A stretch of 64,000 bases of DNA. Source: Planctomycetota bacterium. GTDB lineage: Bacteria; Planctomycetota; Planctomycetia; Pirellulales; Pirellulaceae. The DNA is taken from the NCBI GenBank assembly GCA_026692865.1, contig JAPLNI010000052.1, positions 1-64,000 of the forward strand, read 5' to 3'. Each line of letters opens with the position of its first letter. Position 1 is the stretch's first letter. The notes below the pieces were generated by a model, which did not search any database, was not told where the DNA came from, and was given only the letters and a program-made list of their open reading frames with translations. Below, in pieces: positions 25,520-33,496 of this stretch. A program made the translations under genes and the position numbers.

Positions 25520-26032
25520 TTATTCGTCGATGCTGTGGTAGATAAACTCGTGTAATCGCTGTGCTGCGACGGACCATTCTCCGTGTTTTGCCGACTCGCT
25601 TAAGCTCTTTAAATAAGCTAACGAGTCATCGTCGATTCGCGTTTTTGAATTCATTTTGGTGAGCTCACTTTGTATTCGTTCTGTGTTGAAAACGTCGCGA
25701 GAATTGAAGGCGGTGAACAGCGAGTCGAGGCGTTGATTGAGCTCGACATTTGGAATGTAGGTGGGTGTGGGACGACGCAGCAGTTGGGCGATTCCCCCAA
25801 AAACGATGACTGATAAGATGCATAAAGCAAGTGCGTTTGTAATCGCCTGTCGTCTCTTTGATGGTTTCGATGTTTGCGTTTTACGAGTCGCGGGCTTATG
25901 GTCAGCCGGAGCTTTCTTCGAAAAGAATCGCTTGATGGAAAACGGTTGATACCAGGGGCCATTTTTGAGAAAGCGACTTCGATCTTGTCGAAGCTTCCGC
26001 AATATGTCCTTGTTTTCACTATCACTTAACAT
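25520..26032 (-). CDS. Small single-pass membrane protein, function unknown
   Basis: About 170 residues from MLSDSENKD; GGTGG five or so bases upstream supports that start. The N-terminal 65 residues are strongly basic (KRFFSKKAPADHKPATRKTQ), one hydrophobic helix follows (LALCILSVIVFGGIAQLL), then an acidic, helical periplasmic part with RIQSELTKMNSKTRIDDD. No known domain recognised. It overlaps the end of the upstream DUF1559 gene by 11 bases, so the two are co-translated, which suggests it serves the pilin-like protein. Confidence 0.7.
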   Translation of the reverse strand: MLSDSENKDILRKLRQDRSRFLKNGPWYQPFSIKRFFSKKAPADHKPATRKTQTSKPSKRRQAITNALALCILSVIVFGGIAQLLRRPTPTYIPNVELNQRLDSLFTAFNSRDVFNTERIQSELTKMNSKTRIDDDSLAYLKSLSESAKHGEWSVAAQRLHEFIYHSIDE

Positions 26033-27116
26033 TTTCACCACCTACGCAATTTGAGAGAGCTACCCAGGTTTCGGGGTGGATGTACGCTGAATAAAACTGG
26101 ACGGAGCCATCTCCCAAAAGGCATAGCCCGCCCGACCCATGCTCGCTCCACATGCTGTCCGTATGACCAAGTGGATTGTTGGGTGCATAAACAGCTGAAT
26201 GCCCCACTGGCTTGCGTGGATCGGGACCACTGTGTACAGCAACGAGGCTGCTTCCACCACTGGCTTCGGACTTCCACTGTCGAATATCCAATCGAGGAAT
26301 CGACATCGAAGTTGGTACAACACCAACCCATGTTTTGTGACTAACGATTGAACTGTGTTCGCCTACGAAAATGGTTTGCGATAATCCATCCGTGATCGAA
26401 TTTAAAGTCACTCTTGAATTTGGGTAGAAAGGCCCATCAATCGATACTCGTTTAGAACCTTTTTGTGTCTTGACTACTTCTGGGATGGAAAAATCGATCG
26501 AGTCCCTTGCCGATCGATCCCACGGTGCAACCGTTCCAGCATTCACTGCATAGTGACTATGGCCGAATCGAACAGCGTTTCCGTTTGATAACTTAATTGG
26601 CAACCCATTCATCGTGTCAGGCCCGGCCATTTGGACTTCGAAGCCTGTGTTTCCAGCCGAAGCTGATGGACAGAGGAAAATCGGAACTTGTGTGCCCGTC
26701 TGATTTGCCATGGAAGGATCCCAGCAAGGGCGACTTAAGTTCATGCTGTCATACAACGTAGCGTGGTCCAACATCGGTAGCAGAATTGTTCCCCAACCCC
26801 ATCCGTTGGCTCCGTTGCGAGAGTTATCGGGATAGGCAACGCCAAATGCAGTCGCCTGAGTTCTGGTGTCAGTGTTATGGGACGATGGCAGCTTTCGATG
26901 GGTCGACTCGTGCTCCTGCATTGCTACACCAATACGCACCAAGTTCCTTTGACAAGTCTTGCGACGCGATGATTCACGTGCGGCTTGGAGAAGCGGAAAC
27001 GACAGCACAGCGATTGTGATCGCGCTTGCTATGAGTACCCCTATTTCAAACAATGTTATTGGCGTGGTACCGGATGATTTCGTGGGCGAATGTGAGACCG
27101 ATCGAGGGCTATCCAT
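26022..27116 (-). CDS. DUF1559 family pilin-like protein with variant N-terminal motif
   Basis: 364 residues. After a 16-residue basic/polar leader, TPITLFEIGVLIASAITIAV replaces the usual [16 protein letters not shown] prepilin motif; the Glu is retained. QAARESSRRKTCQRNLVRIG (usually [19 protein letters not shown]) and the terminal GDGSVQFYSAYIHPETW are DUF1559 hallmarks. The family is very abundant in planctomycetes and is thought to form pseudopilin-like surface structures; function unproven. The downstream small membrane protein overlaps its end. Confidence 0.88.
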   Translation of the reverse strand: MDSPRSVSHSPTKSSGTTPITLFEIGVLIASAITIAVLSFPLLQAARESSRRKTCQRNLVRIGVAMQEHESTHRKLPSSHNTDTRTQATAFGVAYPDNSRNGANGWGWGTILLPMLDHATLYDSMNLSRPCWDPSMANQTGTQVPIFLCPSASAGNTGFEVQMAGPDTMNGLPIKLSNGNAVRFGHSHYAVNAGTVAPWDRSARDSIDFSIPEVVKTQKGSKRVSIDGPFYPNSRVTLNSITDGLSQTIFVGEHSSIVSHKTWVGVVPTSMSIPRLDIRQWKSEASGGSSLVAVHSGPDPRKPVGHSAVYAPNNPLGHTDSMWSEHGSGGLCLLGDGSVQFYSAYIHPETWVALSNCVGGENVK

Positions 27117-27669
27117 TTTGAGCTTACTATCTACAAGTTGAGAGGTAGCGGCAACTACGCTAGTGACTGAAGAAAAGAATCTTGAGCACGCCTTGGGTTT
27201 ACCAATAAAGAATTTCTGTGCGACGAGAACTACCTGTAGGCACGAACCACGACAAAAAATGGTCGGTATCCACAGCGGTTTGTTAAGATTGTGGAGTCTC
27301 CCTACGCCAGCTGATCAAAGTTAATGAAAAACTAGGGCGAATTTAACTAAAAATTCAAAGAAGATTTGGCGTATGATCGCCGTGACGACATGCGGGACTT
27401 GAGATCGCAGAAACGCACCAAGCATTTATGGACCCAGTGCTATCAGTCCATCCGTCAGATAAACTCAGTCCGAAACTCTTTCGTAGATCACCGCTGCATG
27501 GTCGCGAGCCAAATCAACTCGCGTCTTTGAAAGCCGATGGTTAATCCGAAGGCCTATGAACTGGACCAGGGGTTGCCGAAGTAACGAACCGCAATGTATC
27601 TCGGGTGAAAGAATGTGATCGCCAAACGAAAAAAGCCGTTGAAATTCAAAAAATCCCAACTGCTGTAAG
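27117..27669. other. Intergenic gap, no gene recognised
   Basis: About 550 bases upstream of the DUF1559 gene and downstream of the tRNA-Lys gene. An open frame at 27465-27680 on the - strand runs into the tRNA and has no protein character, so I leave it out. No hairpin or repeat stood out. Confidence 0.45.
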
Positions 27670-27742
27670 TACCCCCGCAAGGACTCGAACCTTGGACCCG
27701 GTGATTAAGAGTCACCTGCTCTACCAACTGAGCTACGAAGGC
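27670..27742 (-). tRNA. tRNA-Lys (anticodon CTT)
   Basis: Read on the - strand, a 73-base cloverleaf starts GCCTTCG and ends CGGGGGTA. The acceptor stem pairs seven positions (three G-U). The D arm is GCTCAGTTGGTAGAGC, the anticodon loop CTCTTAA gives anticodon CTT (reads AAG), and the T arm is CAAGG-TTCGAGT-CCTTG. No CCA is encoded. The SpoU methyltransferase gene ends about 100 bases upstream on the same strand. Confidence 0.95.
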
Positions 27743-27845
27743 AATTTACAGGTACGAAGATAACAAAGACGGGCTGGTTGGCAAGCCTTGTTGGGGCAAA
27801 ATCGATGATGCTAGGCTGAGCCGGTGGTTCGGATTGGTACAGCGT

Positions 27846-28730
27846 TTATTTGGAATTTGATAGCCGCGTGACATAGTGAAGGATGATTCCAGCGGCAACG
27901 CTTACGTTTAACGAGTCGGTTCCGAGAAGCATGTCGATTTTGACTCGATCCGTAGCCGCTTTTTGGACCGCGTTGGGAAGGCCATTTGCTTCGTTTCCCA
28001 TAACCACTAGTAGTGCTTCGGTGCGGCGGTACTGCTCCAGCGCCTTAGAATCGCTGGAGAGGCTAGTTGCCAGACTACGAATCCCTTGGGAATTGGCCCA
28101 AGATAAGAACGAAATGGGATCATTAGCATAGGAAATCTGCAAATTAAACATACAGCCCATCGAGACCCGCAAAACGCGTCGGGCAAACGGATCGACACAT
28201 TCGGGACCAATAACTAGATCGCGAACCCCAAGGGCCGAGCAGTTCCTTGCAATCTGCCCCATGTTTTCCGGATCCTGTACGCCTACAACATAAACGCCCG
28301 TCCAGTCGCTTTTTGATTCACCCGTGGTTAACGTTATTGGCTCAGGATGGGGGATCGATTGACCCGTGGCTAGCGCCATCGGCTCAGGATCGAGGGGGGC
28401 TGCTAGGACTTCTGTGGCTGGACGTCGGCGTTTTCTTTTTCCGCAGCCCAAGACACCGCGGTGGAAGTTGAATCCCAGTAGCTCGCTCATGGAACTGCGT
28501 GGGACAATGTAAGTGGTAACGTCCTCTGGAAGCCAATCTCCAGAGTCTGGTAGAGCGATATCGTCGATGAGTACCGATTCTACGTCGTAATCGCTCCGAA
28601 GGAGTCGTTGCGTAAGCAGCTTGCTTTCGACAACAAACTTCGCACTGAATTGCGTTAGGTTTCGGGTGCGAAGATGTCTATAAGCTTCCAGTCGAGGGTC
28701 TTCTATGTTGTCGATGAATATCTTAGGCAT
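27846..28730 (-). CDS. SpoU/TrmH family RNA 2'-O-methyltransferase with in-frame repeat insertion
   Basis: 294 residues. An N-terminal substrate-binding part (FVVESKLLTQRLLRS) is followed by the SPOUT domain with its three motifs: VGVQDPENMGQIARNCSALG, VVMGNEANGLPNAV and DSLNVSVAAGIIL. This is an AdoMet-dependent rRNA/tRNA ribose methyltransferase; the target base is unknown. Between the two domains (about residues 111-143) lies a doubled 14-residue unit (EPMALATGQSIPHP, EPITLTTGES) not expected in the family; see the repeat at 28315-28399. Start MPKIFIDNIE. The upstream gene on the same strand ends 17 bases away. Confidence 0.88.
   Translation of the reverse strand: MPKIFIDNIEDPRLEAYRHLRTRNLTQFSAKFVVESKLLTQRLLRSDYDVESVLIDDIALPDSGDWLPEDVTTYIVPRSSMSELLGFNFHRGVLGCGKRKRRRPATEVLAAPLDPEPMALATGQSIPHPEPITLTTGESKSDWTGVYVVGVQDPENMGQIARNCSALGVRDLVIGPECVDPFARRVLRVSMGCMFNLQISYANDPISFLSWANSQGIRSLATSLSSDSKALEQYRRTEALLVVMGNEANGLPNAVQKAATDRVKIDMLLGTDSLNVSVAAGIILHYVTRLSNSK
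28315..28399. repeat. Two 42-base repeat units inside a SpoU gene
   Basis: Units beginning GATTCACCCGTGGTTAACG (28315) and GATTGACCCGTGGCTAGCG (28357) are 42 bases apart and both run into GGCTCAGGAT. The GGCTAGCG/GGCTCAG pattern resembles the right end of repeat A (CGGCTAACGCCTCAGGCTCA at 60004). Each unit is 14 codons, so the reading frame is kept. It looks like repeat-derived sequence tolerated in an interdomain linker. Confidence 0.6.
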
Positions 28731-28747
28731 ACAAGCAGAGCAAAGTA

Positions 28748-30178
28748 CTAGATAGCTGGTTGATAGCCAAAGTAGTTTTTCGACTTGATCACTTCAGCAA
28801 CTTGAGGAGGAACCATTTGCTCCCAAGTTGAATCGCCCTTCTTGATTCGGTCAAGCACGTCGCGAGAGAAGATCTTTAAGCAACTTGGATCATAGTTATC
28901 GAGCTCATTGATACCGCCTCGGTCCATGAGATAACCATAAAGCTTTTGGAGCTCCGGTGCGAACACTAAGTTATGGCAGGTCATCAATTCGCCAGTCGCA
29001 TGATTCTCGAGCGGGTAGCAGTAGATCTTCAAGTCATTTTTGAAAAGCCTACCAAACGACTCCAGAACACCGCCGTCGAGTTGGGTGTAATACTTTTCAT
29101 CGAACAAGTCTTGCAAACTCCCAGCACCCATCGTGATTGCAATACTTTCTTTTGTGTACCGCGAGAGATAAGCCGCAAGTCGGTAGTACTCGAAGTAATC
29201 CGAAATCAGCACTGTTGTTCCACAAGCGGCCATTACATCGGCGCGGGCGAGGAAGTCTCGCAAATCGATTTCGCCTCCTGCCTTCAAATTTCGCATCGTG
29301 ATCTCCATGATCGGAACGATCTCTTTTCCACGAACGTTCGGTAGTTGCGAAAACTTCTCGTGAGCACACTTCAGCATGTCCACGTTGACGTTGCAGACGG
29401 GGCGAAAGCTGCCTCGTTCAACAAGGATCGCCTTGCGATAGAAAAACTCAGAAGGCTGAATGACTTCGCCGTTCGCCGAGAACATGGCAGCACCGGTGAG
29501 TCCAAGCTCGACCAGTTTGAGACTCATCAATCGATTGTCGACATGTCGAAAAGCGATCCCAGAAAACTCGATCATGTCGATCTCAATTCGCGAAGTCGAC
29601 AGACCATCCAAAAGCGAGTTCACTAACAGCTCGGGTTCATGATTCAAAGCAAACGCGCCGTAAACCAAATTGACTCCGACAATCCCAAGAGCTTCCTGCT
29701 GGAGAGCCGCTTCGTTGTCGAGCATTCGAACGTGGATGATGATCTGGCTGTCTTCGTCTCTTGGATACGCTTGAAACTTAATCCCCATCCATCCGTGGCA
29801 CTCATTGGTTCCTTTAAAATTTCGCGCAGAGACAGTATCGGCGAAAGCGAAAAAAGCACACGTATCACCGCGAACATCCTTGAGTCGATCAAGATTTAAT
29901 GTGTGTTCATAGTCAAGCATCGCTTGCAGGCGTTCTCGACAAACATAGCGTGATGCGCGTCCGTAGATGGCATCGCTGACTTTCATGTCGTAAGCCGAGA
30001 TGCTTTTGGCGATCGTTCCGGCGCCACCACCAACTCGAAAAAACCATCTTACGACTTCCTGACCGGCACCGATTTCGGCAAACGTACCATAGCGTCGCGG
30101 ATCGAGGTTTACATTAAGTGCCTTTTGATGCGTGTCGACTGTATCGGTATCCAAGATGTTGTGATGGGACCGTTTCAT
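28748..30178 (-). CDS. Conserved protein of unknown function
   Basis: 476 residues from MKRSHHNILDTDTVDTHQKA; a 494-residue frame is open but the extra 18 residues look unconserved. Soluble, no signal peptide or membrane helix, mixed alpha/beta composition. Segments that look like a functional core include RRYGTFAEIGAGQEVVRWFF, GGGAGTIAKSISAYD and NECHGWMGIKFQ. I recognise the sequence as of a conserved type seen in several bacterial phyla, sometimes given unconvincing names in databases (I recall labels such as TonB-dependent receptor, which cannot be right for a soluble protein; unverified). I assign no function. It lies 17 bases upstream of the SpoU gene on the same strand, so they probably share a transcript. 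Confidence 0.75.
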   Translation of the reverse strand: MKRSHHNILDTDTVDTHQKALNVNLDPRRYGTFAEIGAGQEVVRWFFRVGGGAGTIAKSISAYDMKVSDAIYGRASRYVCRERLQAMLDYEHTLNLDRLKDVRGDTCAFFAFADTVSARNFKGTNECHGWMGIKFQAYPRDEDSQIIIHVRMLDNEAALQQEALGIVGVNLVYGAFALNHEPELLVNSLLDGLSTSRIEIDMIEFSGIAFRHVDNRLMSLKLVELGLTGAAMFSANGEVIQPSEFFYRKAILVERGSFRPVCNVNVDMLKCAHEKFSQLPNVRGKEIVPIMEITMRNLKAGGEIDLRDFLARADVMAACGTTVLISDYFEYYRLAAYLSRYTKESIAITMGAGSLQDLFDEKYYTQLDGGVLESFGRLFKNDLKIYCYPLENHATGELMTCHNLVFAPELQKLYGYLMDRGGINELDNYDPSCLKIFSRDVLDRIKKGDSTWEQMVPPQVAEVIKSKNYFGYQPAI

Positions 30179-30623
30179 GCGTTGCTTTTTCTCATTTGAA
30201 GGAGTACATACCCAGGTTTGGATCGATGCCATCTAAGAGATCGCAAAATGTATGCCCAAAACGGTTGCGTTTGTTCGCATTCGTACTCGATCATACCAAA
30301 AGCCAAGTAAACACGATGAAAGAATGCACAGCAACTCTCGGCCGCTCGGAAGAAAGCGTGAATACGCTCAGTTCCAAGGCACGATTGGATTAGAAAGTCG
30401 CTGCGAAGTTGGGCAAGACGCCTGTCGTAGTTTGCGCCCAGTAGTTTGGGAACCAGTAGTTTGGGACCGTTGTCCCGAACGAGAAACCTAACTAGACAAT
30501 GGTCTCGTCCTACGATGCTTCCTAGGAGAAGCAAACCCGCCCGCAAGCACCAACACAATTATCACTGTATCGGTGCACAAAATTGCCATCGGTTTTTGAA
30601 CACCAATGTTTTAGCTGCTAGGA
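30179..30623. other. Intergenic gap with short direct repeat
   Basis: About 445 bases between two leftward genes. CCAGTAGTTTGGGA occurs at 30438 and 30453 (period 15) and a third, weaker relative GTAGTTTGCGCCC precedes them. No riboswitch or gene recognised, although a 127-codon frame is open on the - strand; its codon content looks random. Confidence 0.45.
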
Positions 30624-31706
30624 TTATCGCTGAACGCGAGCCGAGCCGCCCTTGGCGAGAGCTTCGACTTCGGGCAGTTTGGCCATCGTCGTATCGCCAG
30701 GGAAAGTGGTCAGCAACGCGCCGTGTGCCCAACCCATTCGAAGGGCTTCATCCGGGGTTTTTCCGCTCAGCATTCCATAGATCAAGCCAGCAGCAAAACC
30801 GTCACCGCCACCAATTCGATCCACTACGTCTAGCGAGCATGTAGGACTGACATATCGCTTGCCGTCGTACCACAACACGGCCGCCCATTCATGTCGATTG
30901 GTGGAGTGGACTTCACGAAGTGTGGTCGCGACCATTTTAACGTTAGGGAATTTTTTCACAGCACGTTCGATCATGTCGAAGAAGGAGTTCGGATCAAGCT
31001 TGGACTTGGACTCGACATCTTGGCCTTGGATTCCGAGACCCTTTTGAAGGTCTTCTTCGTTACCGACTAGCATGTCAACGTTCTGAACGATCTTGCTGAT
31101 CATCTCTTGGCCTTTGGCTTCACCGCCGATAGTCGACCAGAGTTTAGCTCGATAGTTCAAGTCGAACGAGGTTACCGCTCCGGATGCCTTGGCTGCTTTC
31201 ATTCCTTCAACGATCAGCTCGGAGGTCGTTGGTGAAAGAGCTGCGAAGATACCGCCCGAGTGGAACCAACGAGCGCCTGCTGCGAAGATCTTTGCCCAAT
31301 CGAAATCACCTGGCTTTAGCAATCCACCAGCCTCGTTCGCTCGATTGTAAAAAACAACTGGAGGACGAACTCCCAAACCACGATCACTGTAAACCGTTGC
31401 GATGTTTGGGCCACGAACGCCATCATGCTCGAAGTGCTTGTAGAAAGGCTTTACACCCATTTCACGAACTCGGCCCTGAACCATTTCGCCAATGCCATAG
31501 TTCACCATTGCAGTCGCTACCCCTGTCTTTAGTCCAAAGCAATCAGCAAGATTAGCTGCGACATTGTACTCGCCCCCGGAGACGTGAATGTCGAAGCTTT
31601 TCGCTTTGCGAAAAGGGATAATCCCCGGATCTAGACGATGAACCAAAGCCCCCAAGGCAAGGAAATCAAGTTCGCAAGGGTCTTTTCGGACGGTCAGTTC
31701 GGCCAT
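30624..31706 (-). CDS. PfkB family sugar kinase, 2-keto-3-deoxygluconate kinase type
   Basis: About 360 residues from MAELTVRKDP. GGEYNVAANLADCFGLKTGV is the PfkB substrate-side motif and DVVDRIGGGDGFAAGLIYG the second signature with the catalytic Asp. Spacing and FYNRANEAGGLL are like KdgK. Such enzymes phosphorylate KDG to KDPG in uronate and pectin/alginate breakdown; other keto-sugars are possible. A GTG at 31724 is open, but ATG 31706 is preferred. It stands alone; no KDPG aldolase or uronate genes are in the window. Confidence 0.85.
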   Translation of the reverse strand: MAELTVRKDPCELDFLALGALVHRLDPGIIPFRKAKSFDIHVSGGEYNVAANLADCFGLKTGVATAMVNYGIGEMVQGRVREMGVKPFYKHFEHDGVRGPNIATVYSDRGLGVRPPVVFYNRANEAGGLLKPGDFDWAKIFAAGARWFHSGGIFAALSPTTSELIVEGMKAAKASGAVTSFDLNYRAKLWSTIGGEAKGQEMISKIVQNVDMLVGNEEDLQKGLGIQGQDVESKSKLDPNSFFDMIERAVKKFPNVKMVATTLREVHSTNRHEWAAVLWYDGKRYVSPTCSLDVVDRIGGGDGFAAGLIYGMLSGKTPDEALRMGWAHGALLTTFPGDTTMAKLPEVEALAKGGSARVQR

Positions 31707-31812
31707 GGCTAGCAGCAACTCCACAAAATAGCGGGGACAGGAAAATCAGAAGATGTAGAGTTTTAAATTAGATTCCAGGCTCGGAAAGGGGGGATGGTCG
31801 ATCCAACAAACT

Positions 31813-32520
31813 TCAACGACGCCGACGATACCGCCAAAGGGCGACTGGTAAAGCTGTCGATAGCAGAAGCAGGCCCACACTTGGTTCGGGAACAGCGGTA
31901 ATCGAATTGACGACTACTAAATTGCTGGGCTCAACGATTAAATTGCCAGGCAAACTGGCGTTGATCACCGGTAGATTACCAAAGGGCCCATTAGGATTAT
32001 TGACGCCGTTGGCGTTCACCTTGGTAAAAGCGTTGATCTGGTCCACGACGGTCATACCGCTTCCAATAACTTGACCAAAGACCGTGTAGTTTGTGTCGAA
32101 AACTACGTTATCGGTTACGTTAAGGTACCACTGCCGCGTTGCTGTATTCGGGCCAGCGTTTGCATAAGCGAGGGTTCCTCGGAGGTTGCTGAAAATGCCA
32201 ACTTCGTCTGCAATAGGTGGCAAAGTTGGTAGAGTGTTCCCGACTGTGTCGTATCCTCCTCCTTGAATAATCCCGAACCCTGTAAACGGTGTGTTCTGAA
32301 CGCTTCGGTGAACAATCGAGTTACTATAGGTACCGGAGTCGACATAAGTCAAAAAATTAGCCACGGATGCGGGCTTCTGAAGACTGAATAATTCGACCTG
32401 GAAGTTGCCGACGTTGGTGTTGAATTCGACGATAACCCCGGCTCTCGTTACCGGGCAGAAAGCACACGAAAGCAGGAAAACAAAGCCGGTAACCAGCGAA
32501 ATGAGTCGATTGACGAGCAT
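31813..32520 (-). CDS. Exported cyclophilin-type peptidyl-prolyl isomerase with PEP-CTERM tail
   Basis: About 235 residues from MLVNRLISLVTGFVFLLSCA, a signal peptide cut near TRAG. The middle is a cyclophilin domain: VEFNTNVGNFQVELF, ASVANFLTYVDSGTYSNSIV, QGGGYD, NAGPNTATRQWYLNV (TATRQWYLN replaces the usual NSAGSQFFI), and TVFGQVIGSGMTVVDQI. The C-terminus is AVPEPSVGLLLLSTALPVAL then RYRRRR: VPEP, one hydrophobic helix and a basic end, that is a PEP-CTERM signal. It would be processed by an exosortase and displayed on the envelope. The frame is open to 32589 but the signal peptide sets the start. Confidence 0.88.
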   Translation of the reverse strand: MLVNRLISLVTGFVFLLSCAFCPVTRAGVIVEFNTNVGNFQVELFSLQKPASVANFLTYVDSGTYSNSIVHRSVQNTPFTGFGIIQGGGYDTVGNTLPTLPPIADEVGIFSNLRGTLAYANAGPNTATRQWYLNVTDNVVFDTNYTVFGQVIGSGMTVVDQINAFTKVNANGVNNPNGPFGNLPVINASLPGNLIVEPSNLVVVNSITAVPEPSVGLLLLSTALPVALWRYRRRR

Positions 32521-32701
32521 AGAAGAAATACCTGGCGGACTCGAATGGAACTCGACCGAGCATTCAATGCTAATTCGAAAAACGCCCACTAAAACCAGTG
32601 TCGCTTCGGTTTCCTGGATTTTTGGTCATCCCAGAAGTGGATGAAACGTCAGAATCGGTACTAGGGCTATTGGTGAATCTCAGTTCACCAAAGTGACAGA
32701 C

Positions 32702-32741
32702 GCTTCCAGCCTTTGAATTCATTGTCACACAGGCTGGAAGC
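32702..32741. repeat. Inverted repeat D downstream of the DUF2203 gene
   Basis: GCTTCCAGCCT (32702-32712) and AGGCTGGAAGC (32731-32741) are an 11-bp perfect inverted repeat with an 18-base loop. It lies past the 3' end of DUF2203 (- strand) and before the cyclophilin gene on the same strand. No clear T run on either side. A similar stem is of the kind often dispersed in planctomycete genomes; other copies are not seen here. Confidence 0.55.
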
Positions 32742-32801
32742 CTATGCCACTCTTTGGAAGCTTGGAAGTCACTGCCCGCCTGAGAGTTGTTTTTGTTGAC
32801 C

Positions 32802-33233
32802 TTAAACGCGTTCTTTGGGGAGCGGTCGGCGTTGCGAGAAGGTTTCGCTGGGCCAACGCCAGAATCCGACATCTAACTCGCCCATTTTCCAAATATAAAA
32901 CGCGGCTTCGTCGCGGATTACGGTTGGGAAATCAACGATTCCGTCGTAGGCAGATCTAAGGACTACCCCCAGGCCTTCGAGCTCGGTGATGTATTCGTCG
33001 AGTTGCCGTGTCTCATTACGCAGATCGTTTCGCGTGTCTTCTACTTCGTCATTATAGAGCTGAGCCTTGGAATCCTCACGGCGACGAACAAGGCGATGCA
33101 GTTGGTGTCGCCGTTCGGAAAGCTCGCGGTGAGCAAGACTTATGTCCGCGACGATCAATCTCAACAACGGTAGCATCGCATTCGCTTGGTCGAGCGAAAA
33201 GATTATTTCAGCGGTGGAAGACTGCTTTACCAT
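32802..33233 (-). CDS. DUF2203 family protein
   Basis: 143 residues. FSLDQANAMLPLLRLIVADI opens a long coiled-coil helix pair (through residue 75, rich in R/E/Q), followed by LGVVLRSAYDGIVDFPTVIR, a small strand-loop unit ending WKMGELDVGFWRW. This is the DUF2203 pattern; function unknown, cytoplasmic. ATG start MVKQSSTAEI. Confidence 0.88.
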   Translation of the reverse strand: MVKQSSTAEIIFSLDQANAMLPLLRLIVADISLAHRELSERRHQLHRLVRRREDSKAQLYNDEVEDTRNDLRNETRQLDEYITELEGLGVVLRSAYDGIVDFPTVIRDEAAFYIWKMGELDVGFWRWPSETFSQRRPLPKERV

Positions 33234-33496
33234 GGATCGCCCGCGTTCTGAGTGCGTGGGGAATGAAATGCGACCTTAACAGATGGTTGTTCGGAGTATA
33301 ACCAGGGAATAGGAAATCTGTATGCATCTGTTTTTAGCTCTCTTTATTCCATCATGGCTCGAAATCGTGATGTTTCCACCTAAAGGGGGCGAAAAACTCC
33401 TTCATTTGTCATGCAGGGTGTTCATTGCAACGATAGTCGTTACGAAAAATCTGCTTCAGTGGATCAAAATTTTGCGCGAAGGTCGGATTCTGCGTA

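Noticed and set aside
27465-27680. 71-codon frame next to the tRNA
   Set aside because: Runs into the tRNA-Lys gene and has no initiation signal or recognisable composition.
30175-30558. 127-codon frame on the - strand in the gap upstream of the conserved unknown protein
   Set aside because: Contains the short direct repeat (PKLLVPKLL-like translation) and Cys/Arg-rich random composition; treated as repeat-bearing intergenic DNA.
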